NCBI RefSeq assembly: GCF_029873635.1
Contig: NC_080423.1
Span: 111,927,087 to 111,991,086 of the forward strand
Length of the DNA stretch: 64,000 nucleotides
Reading direction: 5' to 3'
Source: Malania oleifera
Taxonomy: Eukaryota > Streptophyta > Magnoliopsida > Santalales > Ximeniaceae
How positions within the stretch are numbered: position 1 is the first letter of the stretch; each line of letters starts with the position of its first letter. The translations under genes were made by a program, and so were the position numbers. Below the pieces are notes generated by a model. That model was not told the origin of the DNA, did no database searches, and was given only the letters and a program-made list of their open reading frames with translations. Of the stretch, positions 42,801-54,800 are shown piece by piece.

Positions 42801-45800
42801 AAATTCACATCCACAACTTACAATTAATGATCCATCAAAAGGGGACATTTAGGACATTACACATGGAACATAGGCAAGGGAGTAACAAAATAAACTGGAG
42901 AAGTGGTTTTAGAGTGTTGATACATTGTAGAATAACTATTAGGTAGGATAACTTCATCATATCGCTGTAAAACGAACCAGATTATACTGATTAAAAGATT
43001 AGAAAATTAAGAAAGAACCTGCTCAAAAGTTGAATTATGCTAAAATAAGGATGTTGAGGTGGACAAGTAGCAATACAAGAAAAGATAGAATAAGAAATGA
43101 TTGCAAATGTAAGAGATTAGTGTTTGTAGTTAACACTAACAAAAGATGAGATGGTAGAAAATCATTTTTAAGCCAGCTTGAAACTACATAGCAAAAATCA
43201 TTAAATACCCTAACAACGAAGAGTAACATGACTTGGGTAGACCCTGTTAAGACTAGGGGAAATTAAAAAACACAGAAAAAAAATAATACAATTTACTACA
43301 ATAGAAAGGACGGCTTCATATCAATCTAAATGGAGAAAAGGAACTGTGGATCCAAACCCCAAATACCAGAACAGAGCCTTTTGTTGTTGTTCTCATCACC
43401 CTTCTAAGGTTGTCAAAGCCGAATACTGTGAGGTCTAGGTGGAGCTAGAAGGACAATATGGGCTAGCCGAATACCATGAGGGCTATATCAACAAATATAA
43501 CACAGTTTGAAGCAAAGCATTTTATCCTGCAAAGAAGCCTACCATTATTTTCCAACACAGCATATTTATTGCATGGTGACACACTGACTTAACACAATTT
43601 GAATATATAAATATCATATAAACATCTCATGTTCAATAAAGAGAAGAAATCAGAAGTAGACCAGATGCATCACAATAATTGTGTTCAATAATGAGAAAAA
43701 ACTGGAAGTATAGCAGATATATTGCAATAATTGTACTTGCAATAAATGGAACCCAACATGATTCAACAAAATCAAAATAATAGTAGCAGCAGAACATTGT
43801 GTTTCCTCACATCTGAAAATGGAACTATTACAATACACAAACAGTGTCAACAGTAGTTGATCCGTCTTCTGAGCAGCCCACTTCATAATCAGCTGAATTA
43901 TAATTGAAAAAAAAAATACCAAGGAAAATATGGAAACAAGGATTACTAACATCATGAAGACGCAGCAGCCCAAAGTCCTGAGTAATGGCTTTAGGAATTG
44001 GATCAACGTTGATAGGCAAGGCCTGTAAAACCCTGCAGAAAGGAGAGGAAAGGGAGCAGAAAAAGTAAGTACACATAGTGCAGACACAGACTCACATAGG
44101 TTAGCAAGCAAATAATTGAACAAATGCAAGAACAGAAACCAGTGGCCCATGGATAATTTAAAGAACATTAAAACAAATGCAATGGCCGACACAATCTCTT
44201 ACTAGGGTAACTAATATATCTAGCAATATTGGATGGGCATAAACAAAAGTATGGGTATACTGAGAAGATACCAACACAGTTCTCAGTTAGAGAGGGGGGG
44301 CAGGGAACAGTCAAAACAAGGACAATGCAATAAACATTCTTATAAAAAAAAATGCTATTATCAGCTCTGACCTTAAGAGGGTAAGCTCAAATATTGTCCT
44401 AAACATTTGCAAAGCAATAAGGCAGTTCTCAAGAATATGGCAACAAATAAAAAATAAATAATTTGCATGAATAGCTTTAGAATTTTACTCTTAAAATGTA
44501 ATTGAGAACTACACGCAAGGTGTCAATTACCTACCTAAATCAAATGTTTACTTGACGTCCAAAATTATTCTTTTTTAAGATCTCACTTCTTAGTACGTGT
44601 TTGACACATATAGATATAGAAATATCGGCTTCAGCACCATTAAGTTTTTCTTTTCTTTTTTTTTGACAAAGAAATAAATTTATTAAGAGAAACAAAAGGC
44701 TAAAAATAAAACATTAAATATTAATGAAGCAAAGCTCTCTATTCCCTCTGCATGTCAAGATACTCCTCCAACAGAAACAATTGACACAGCACTAAGCAAA
44801 GCAGAAAAGAGCACTCACTCTAAACAAAACTAGAAGAAGTTTTAAAGCCCTTGAATAACCTAGAATAGTGTTCCCATCAAATACACTAAATTGTTGCAAC
44901 AACCGCTTACTTCTAAAGGGCATTTCTCTCCTTCTTCCCAAACCTCTAAATTACACAAGTAAACTCTCCAAAGGAGGAAAGACCCACAGCCACCCAGGAA
45001 AAAAATTAAAATTAAAACCAGTTATTCCAAATGTCTCAAGAACAAGAACAAGTACAATAAAATCTCCCCAATCCCAAACAAAGCATGCAACACATCAGAT
45101 TATAGTACTTTTATTTACTCTATTCCTCTAAAGCAAATTATTGGCGTTGACTCCATCGATTATATTTAAGAGGCAGTCCAAGTGGCAGCCTTAATTTAGG
45201 AGGACATTAGTATTCCCAGAGAAAGAAAGCAAAATAAGGAAGAGAACTATGAACATGAGCTGAATGAGGGAAGAAAGATTGGCAAGAAGAATTTGCAAAG
45301 CATCCAAAACCAAACTCCTTCCAACTGCATTCAAAGAACGACAAAAGAATCAAATCATTTGCCTTCGTTTCATTCAAATTCCAAATAAGATGGAACTCCA
45401 TGAAGCTATGTTCTCATAGTAAACCAAGATCTAAAATAGAGGCACTATAGAAACTAGACACTCAAAAGAGATGGAGAAAGCTCAAATCAAACTATTATCC
45501 CAATGCAATCTATATCTCATGTGAGGTAAAATGAGACAAAAGATGGGAAAAACAAAATTCCAAGGACTTGCATTCATGATAGTTCTAGTAGTTAAGGCCA
45601 CTCCACTAAAAAACCTAAACTTAGTACAAACAACCTTATGCCAAAGAGAATTTGACACTAAAAGGAACCACTACAATATTACCTACTAAAGAGATGTTTT
45701 TGCACCGAAGTAACCAATTCAACCTCCTTATCCTTTAGACAAAAAAACTACCACCCAACTGGCAACATTCTCTTCTATTCTCCCCCGACTAGACAAATAA

Positions 45801-48800
45801 ATCCTTCATTAATTTCTCTAATCTACGAGGCACTACCATAGGAATCCTACGTAAGGACAATTATACAATGGGATGGAAAAGACACAAAACTATATCAAAG
45901 AAGTCCGACCCCTAATGTGAATATAAGCGCCCCTCCACCCATCTAACCTCCTTAACACTTTCTTGTTTTTTTTTTAAAAGATAATATAAGAAGATATATG
46001 AAGAGAGAAAGAAGTTACAAACAGTAGAGGATGAAAGGCATCCGCAAAAAACAAAAGCTAAGATCACCCCAAACCAAAATTTTCCACAATCCAATCCGCA
46101 AACTTCCTTCAGATTTGAGTCTGCTAACCGCATACCTTTTTTATATTGCATATGTTGAAAACGAGACAAAAAATCAATATTGATCTCATTCTTCTCAATC
46201 TTATCTTCTGCCTCTTCTATTTCATCATTCCTCAAACCAAGAACTCCCTCTAGATCATCTATTGGAGATGAAGAATGAGCCCACATAAAATTAGAATCAT
46301 CTTGTCCATAACCAAGTTGATCACAAATCTTATCTAAGAAAAGCCCTTCATCACAATCAAAATCACTAACCATATCACCCTCCTCATCTGATAAGTCTAC
46401 CCACTTCTTCTTCTCTAATGGAGTTTTCCCACTAACTTTTCTATTTAAGATTGTTTTCATTCCATCTATGTCTTCAATGTATATCACTGTGTTTATTGAG
46501 GAGCCTAACTTGCCTCCTGTCCACCTTGAAACTCTTTCCAATTGAGTCATCCCTAATTTCCTCGCTCTTCTACCTCCCACAAGTATAAACCTTTAGTGAT
46601 GGTACCTTATCAGCAACCTAAGGCTCCTTTACCCTATCCATCCTTCCATTGTCATTACTAAAGCTTGCAGAATCTTGATTCTTGTTTCAAACATTCAAAC
46701 CACAGTCCTCCATAAGAACCGCCTTACAACCATCCTCCATAAGAACACCACTTGTGAACTCATCTATCTCCAATAAATCCATTCCTCCATCCATCTACCA
46801 ACCAATTAACATCCCGTGTTGCTCATCCATACTTCCATAGAGTCTCCCCCCGTCATGGAATAGGTACTACAATGTTGTTTCACCTCTACCTCCTTACAAA
46901 TCACAACCAACCAGAGAAAATCTTTGATTTTTAAGGGGACTTTGGCCTTCCCAATAGTTTTATATAGAGGAACAGAAAATTCTGTACTAGTCAAGAACTC
47001 ATAGAAAGAATTGTGGGAATAAAACCCCACAGGATCCAAAGATCAAGATAGACAATAAGCTCCTAAAGAGACCCGAGAGTAATTCAACAAAACCTGCAAA
47101 GAGGTTAACTATTCTGTCACCCTATCATTCAAGGATCTCAAAAAGCGCAAATCTTAAGAAGGTAAGCTCAAACTAAAGAGGTGAGGTAAAAAGGTGGACA
47201 AAACAACATTCCACAGCCAAAAGTCCTCCCAAAAATGGATATTGCAACCCCTACCCAGCAAAGATTTAGCATGGGGAATAAAAAGGGATAAATATAAGAA
47301 ATAGCTTTCCACAGACTTTCCAAAGAACATCTCGAACCAAATTAGTATCCCAACCATTCCCATCAAGTCCAAACTTGCTTTTAACTACTTTATGCCATAG
47401 GGAAGAATCCTCTAGCAGGAACCACCAAAGCCATCTGGCCAAAAGAGTCGTGTTTTTAGACATCACAATAATACTTGCAATCTCACTGGAAGAAAATTGT
47501 ATCTTTAAACATAACACCACCACAAAAATTTGCAAGCTAGTTAATGTAGTAGGAAAAAATTATCCACATCCTAAAATTATAAATGAACAGCACCATCTAT
47601 GCTGCCAAGTAAACAAAAAGACAACTTTAGATGAACAAATTTCTTATTAAGAGATAATATTCACCAAAAACTCTTTTTTTTTACAAGAATTTAATGAAAT
47701 GGCCCCAATAAAACAAAGTTCAAGAATGATTTCCCTCTCCTCCTCTTTCATGTACATCAACAAGAACCAAGCCTTTTAAATAGGTGGGGTCAACTACATG
47801 AGCCATTCTACACAATGTAGGGCAATATCTACAAATGGAAGGTTATTAACTTTGTATTATTTTATTCTGAGCAAGTCCAACTCCACTCTTCCCCGCCTAT
47901 TGACACTAATATTAACTAGTTACGACTCCTAACTGATGAATCATTTGGCATGCATTGCACATGACTAGACCATCTTACTCGCCCCTCCCTTATCATGTCA
48001 TCAATAAGCATTATGCCTAACATACCATGAATCCTTTTTTGCCAATTCATGCGACCATAGGTGATTTCCTCTGATAAATTCAAGGCTATTAAATTCTTAC
48101 TCACAATCTCATTCTATCTTATTCCAAGTTATTTTAGTCTATCCCAACCCCTTCTACTGCCCCTTACTGTAACAAACAAACTCCTCACAATCACTAGTGC
48201 ACTATTTAGATTTTAGACTATGTTGCAGATGCTCAAACCATCTGAATGGTCCCTCCCTTATCCTATCTTCTATGAAACATATACCTCACTAACTATGAAT
48301 ATGTTCATTTCTTAGTTTATCTTTTAATGTTATACCACTCATCCACCTTAGCATTCTCATCTCGACAATTTTTACTTCTTAGATATGTCGTTCCTTACTA
48401 GCCCAACATTTTGATTCATAGAGCATAGCTAGTCTGACAATTGTCCTAAAGAACATCACTTCTAATTAACCAATAAGGATTGATATCATAGTGATCTAAC
48501 AATTCTTAAGCATAAACTAGCAAGGATCTCAAAGAAATACTTCACCAAAGCTTATAGAAAAATTTTCAAAGACATTTTGAAATGTTGAAACAATTTAACT
48601 TTTTTTCCTTGAAACAATTTTTTAATAAAAAGTTTACTAGTGCTCCTCTAATAATTAGGAAATAGTCAATGCTTAACCAATCAACCATCTTGCCTTCTTA
48701 AGCAAAGTCACCTGTTGTAAAAATAATCCGCCAGCCACTACGACCTTGGCAAAAATTAACTTTTATAACCAAAACTCAACAATACACAGAAGAAGCAGAT

Positions 48801-51800
48801 TTAATGCAAAAAAGAAAAAGTTGAACCATAGCTGACTCTATCTCTCTCTCCCTTAAATTCTTCTTGCATCCCCTTCGTGTGATTAATGCCATGGAAGTTC
48901 TCACAGTAACCGATTTTGAATCGATCAATCCAGATTGTAGGTAAATCTATAGATCTACGATAAGATAAGGCTAGATATCTCACATCCTTGCTTGTGGTTG
49001 AACAATATCTTTTGAAACAGGTGGGTTAGGTTTCCCAGAGGGGTTGTGTCTTAGCTCCTAATGGCTAATCAACTTCTGTCGCATGAAATAGGGTTTCGAT
49101 CAATTTGATTGGGTGTCACAAAACTTTGGATGTCGATTAAATGGATGAAGGTTGGAAAGTATATGGAGTTAGGGTTGGGATGGAAAGAGAAGAACTTTTC
49201 AGTTTCTATTCCTCAGGTTGATAAAGGCGATGGGTAGCGAAGTTTCACAAGTGTAATCTACAAGATAGCAAGAGGTAACTAGAAGTGTAGGTGCAGATAA
49301 CTCTCCATGACTCGAATCGTGGAGCCAAGTGGTGCTAGAAAACAAAAATCATGAAGGTGATGGTTGCAATAGTCAAGTCTATTCCGTAAAGCAAGGTTTG
49401 AAGGTTGGGAAACAAGATCTTTGTCATCGGTGTGGAGACGAGCTACATCTGAATGATTCTAGGGCCATGCAGATCAGTTGGTTTTGGTCGACAAGAGCAA
49501 GAAGGGAGCTAGGGCTTCCAATGAAGTAGAGACAATCAAAGAGGCGGCTAAGGTTATGTTCGAAAGGGGTCAATGAAGAGGATTGGGCTGGGATGCATGC
49601 TTCTCATCTTGAACAAACCTGAGTATTGCTATGCTAATTCCAGACATCAAACAGACCCTAATACTACTCCTACAGAAGACAGCTGGGAAGGAGGAAGTTA
49701 TACCTTCTGGTAATGGAATTTTTATTTGGCCTCAAACTAATATAAATATTACTCAGCCTCCAATTATTAAGAATATGAATCGAACTGATCAAAAGTCGGA
49801 GCAAGCTCAGGAAGTTATAAGAATAGACTTGTTTCAAGATGGGGGTCATAAAATTGTGTCTAGCTCCGAAAATGTAATAGAAATTGGTGCAAAAAATAAT
49901 AGAAAAGAAGCAGGGTTTGGGAAGAAATCTGACGATTTTCGTCTTTATACGGATAAATTTGAAGGTAATAAGGTTTATGCTCATCAAAAGGTGGACTGTT
50001 TGGGTGCTCAAATGAAGAAGATATTTGAAGATAAGAGAGAAAATTCTAGTGAGTCAACAAAAAAGGAACTAAGGAGAGATTCTAAAGGAGAGTTTTGTAT
50101 TGGGGAAGTTCCTCAAGTTGAGAAAAATGTTAAAAATTCTAACGAGATAAGAAAAGGTTAGGAGGTAAAGAAATGGGTGCATTTTTCATATTCAAAAAGT
50201 GATGACAATAGTGATTTTGATTGTGTTAAGGGGTTGTTGTTGGATGAGATTGACGAACAATATTGGTACATTTCTAAAACTAGTGATGAAATAGGGGATT
50301 TATCTTATGTTCATACACCCCTGTTGGAAGTTCTAAAGGGAAATCCAATTTTTGATAATGATAGGTTGGTGAATAAGTTTCAACATAGGAATGAAATTTT
50401 GCCCACAGCAATAGAGGAGATTTCCAAGGAGGAGTTAGAAGCTCAAATTCATGGATAAAATAAATTTAAAGTTGAGTGATATTGGAGCAAATGAACTACA
50501 TATGGATGGTGGTAAAAGTTGAAAGGTGAAGGGTCAAAGGGAATTAGCAAAATTGAAAAGTTCAGTAAATTATGAGGGGAAAGGTTTGAAAAGGGGGTTT
50601 CGTGGTTAATTTCATGTAGTCTTATTTTGGGATCTTGTGGTCTTTTGTTTTCTTTTTTTTTTCTCTCTCTTATTTATGGTGGACTTCTTGTCCCTGCACA
50701 TTGTACCTTCTCTTCTTTCTAACATAAATTTTTTTGTTATCAAAAAAATAAAGGAACAATTTGAACTAAGACTTTCCATAAATGTTTAAAAAAATTGCAC
50801 AAATAAATGGTAGGAGAGACAAAGTAAAATGAAATTTTAATATCGGCACAAACAAGAAAGTGTTACAATAATGAGCGAAGTACAAATAGAATTGAAGCAC
50901 TTGCTCCACCGAGAGTATGGAAACCAGGGAGAAAGCCCTAAAGTCTTCCAATTTTAAAGCCATAAAGACCCACACCTTGAAATCATGTCCTGCAGAAAAT
51001 TTGGTTTTACACCTCTCTTTGATGGGTAAATAGGATACAGCCTCTCTTTGGCACAAACAGACGAATTTCGCCCATCCTCAATCACATCCAAGTTATATTC
51101 TCTTATTTCATAGTGATCCTTCATATTCATAGTCCTCACCTATATCAAAAGGCAAGAATCAGGTACAACTTTTTCCCTTGAAATTATAATAAGACAAACA
51201 AAGATAACTTGCTAACAAGTTAAATGACATTAAACCAATTTAAAATTGCAGCATATTTTCACCATATATATGAAGACTTTGTTTTGCACATTTTTGTGAC
51301 CATACATCAATAGTATCCCATTTCATAAAACTAAATATCATTAATTAGTGAGGACCTAATTTTTGGTCAGAAAGCACCCCAAGCACCACTTCCTTTCCAA
51401 GGCCCTAGACATTGGGCGACGACAAATGATAGTGTCAAACCATAAAAAACAAGATGGTAATCTAAAAAAGGTTGAATGGGCCTTGGAAATAATTTACACT
51501 CAAAATTTTGGGTTTAACATATCTTACTCTTGATCAATTACATCCTCCAAGGAGGTTGTCATCACTAACAAAAACAAAACAAGAAGTAGCTCAACAAGAA
51601 GGAAACTCAAAGGCTCACCTTACCACAAACAATTACATTATCTCCCTCTTTTTGTTTCTCCTGGAGACATTTAAGAAAAGGCTTGCTTGTGAAACGGGTA
51701 CCACGGAAAAACTTCTTCAAATGTAAGTAAATTCTCTTCTTTCCTTGACCATCAACATCCTCAATCATACGTTCAGAAGTCACTTCACTGTCACCAATCT

Positions 51801-54800
51801 CACAACCCACAACAACCTCCAGAAATGCAAAGCAACAACTAGTTTTGATTCCTCTGTAAGAAAAGCAATGTCCATAATCCATATTAAAATATGAACTCCA
51901 CTCGATGAAAGGGTATTTATTCATCACTTTAGGATAATACGTTCAAATAAATCAAAATATGCAGAAACTCAGCTTATAAATTTTTGATAAATAACTCTCA
52001 TGCAATCAAGAATTTGCAAGCATTCTACCTTGACAAACATTATATCTTGATGAAAGGTGAGATCAAAAAATAGAGGCACATGAACGTCTTCTAATCCTCT
52101 AAGAAAATGAACTTTTCAATCATAGTCATGTGAGCTAAAGAAGGGCAGCAGTACAGCAGTTCAATTTGTTGGGATAATATTGTGGGAAATTTCAGATCTG
52201 GCTAGGAACTATAGTATCCATATCCACTGGTTAATGAGGAGGTTCTTCATATTATGCTAGAAAAAGGCAACCCAATGCACATCTGGTGAGGTTTGATACA
52301 TGCAGCCTTAGCCGTGCACCAGGAGCCGTTTCTTCATCAGAACCCATGACAACCAGGTTGCAATGGCAATATGCCAGGGGAAGAAAAACAAATAGTTCTC
52401 AAATAAATAAATAAATAAATAACTCATGCATAATAACAATTACCTGGAAGATAAGATTTTCCCAAAGAAAATCATGTACTGCCCATCAACAATTCCAACC
52501 TGTACATTTTGCAAATCAGCATAGGTCCGAGGAAAATGCTGAAGCAATTTCCTTAGCTGCATTGGAAAAAAAAAAAAAATGCATGAGATTCAAGACAGAT
52601 TTAGGGTGTCAAAAGTAAAAGGAGCTTGTCTTTGTACAAGGTCTCCAGATATCCCACCGTGTGAAAGCCACACTTTTCAAGCTGACTGCATTGCCTCTTA
52701 CTTAAACCAGGTATGCAACTAATAGATTTGTCAAGAGGCAACTCAAACGATGCTGCATTTTGTTTTGATTCAAGCCTCATAGTAGAATCTTCCCCTGTCA
52801 TGACCAGAAGATCTGGATTTATATCATTTTTCACATTCAGGGGCTGAGGAGTACTTTCTCCAAATGAGGAAGAGTGCACATGTCGATGGGTGGGATACAA
52901 AGGATGCCATGTTTCACAAAGGCTATCTGGATCAACCCACTTTGTAGCCAAAATGTGACTAATTTCAGACCAAGAAGTGGCCCCATCATACAATTCCACA
53001 AGTGAAGAACCGCCCAAGATGATGGAGGGAAATCTTCTACATGCCAAGGAGACATCAGAGTCATCCATCTCCTCTTTAAGGTTTATATCAGATTCCTTTG
53101 AAGCTCTTCCATTGTTGATTAACTCATCCAAACAGTTATAACACATTAAGACTGATACCTATAAGAAAAGTAAAGAAAATTATCTTAAAAGAGACCAACA
53201 AGTCTAAAGATTCCACCAAAAAAAAAAAATTCAAACACACTAGGTATTATGAACAGTAAATAAGATTTTTTTATTTAAAAAAAAAGATCATTAAGAGAAA
53301 AAAGAAGGGATATACAATCATACAAAGAAGAGGATAAGGAATGATCCTAGCTACAAGAAAATAAAAAGAACAATAAGAAAAAACTTAAAAACAGCATGTG
53401 TAACAAGATAATTATAAGGAGAGAGAGAGAGAGAGAGAGGAGAAATAAAAAAAGGTATGACCAGATATCCTAGCAAAAATATAAAAGAATGCCAAAACCC
53501 CATTTAAAGAAAAAGGGAAATAAAATAAAAAATAAGATCAATGCCACCCTCCAATCCCATCAAAATTACCAAAGAAAACCCCCAAAATGACCATCAGAAA
53601 AGGCCCAAATTAAGCTAGGACCACAACTGTGTCCCAAAGAAAATGTATAGGAGCGTACTTTTGACAAAAAAACACCCTTCCTTTGCGTTTGGGAGCTGGA
53701 TTTCAAGCCTTGGATTTGGATTTGGGTGGTTTTGGACAAAATATAGTACAAAATTGTATTGAGATTCCTCCAAAGCCACACAAATCCAAGTCCAATCCTC
53801 GAAAATCCATGCTCCCAAACACTACCTTCTACTCTTTTCCATCCACAGCACCCAAAGAAAAGAAACCAGGCATATCTCCACCAAATCTTTCTCTTCTTGC
53901 TTCTCCAAAGAACAAAGAAATCCATCCTCATAAAAACTACCACATTAGGTAGAGATACCCACACCTCCCCATACCTTGCAAAAAACTCCAAACAGATTAC
54001 ACCATAATGATCAAGCAACCTCACAATGAAGAAAGAAAATGGGGATTAAACTTGTTAGAAGAGAATATGCTATTTTAATTATTATGTTGTGTTAATGAGG
54101 GTATTTTTGTCTTAAAGACTATTATTATTAATAATATATAAGAAGGCAGACATGGAGCTGTACGCAGACTCCAGCAACCCCTCCCTTAGGGTTTGGTTGT
54201 GCAGCATCCTTGGCGGGAATCTGTGTGTTTTCCTGGTGATTTGATGATGTAAAGTCATTTATACTCTTTTTCTAGTATGCTGCTGCTGCTGCTGTGACGT
54301 GTATTCATGATTGATTGCTTCGATCCTGTACCAATTGCTGGTTGGTTTTGACTGATGTTCAAATATTTATTTCCAGATCTCTGCATTTGTTTCTAGTAAC
54401 TGCCAACCGTAATGCCTGGAGCTGCTGCCAGGTTGTTTAGTAAATGCCTGCACCCTGCAGTACTTTGCTGTGGTCTGCCTGGTTCTTGGTGGTTAAGTAA
54501 CTCCTGCACGGATATCAGTTCTGTAGTCATAGCTGCCTATTGAAATTATGGATTTTGGAGAGCTTGATGTCTTGCAAGTTCTGTTTTTTTTAAGTGCTGA
54601 AAGTGCTGTTTGTGTTAGCGTGTGCTGCCCGACTTCTCAAGCTACTTCCTGTGATAAGTAAGCCATGCATACTACCTCTAACTGTAGTAGGGGAAGTTTT
54701 GGAGGATGAGGGCAAGGTTTGGATTGTGGTCATGGCAACAATCGTGCAACACAACGAGAAGTTTGTCATGCAATTATCGCATTTGCATGCATGGTGGCAA

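Noticed and set aside
43650..44192. 180-codon minus-strand frame with hydrophobic segments, candidate membrane protein
   Set aside because: It overlaps RECG exon 7 in a different frame and the T-rich intron around it. The conserved exon explains the region.
53566..54024. 152-codon minus-strand Trp/Phe-rich frame
   Set aside because: It lies in an L1 3' fragment and shows no zf-RVT cysteine pattern or other domain, so it is probably read-through of a decayed element.
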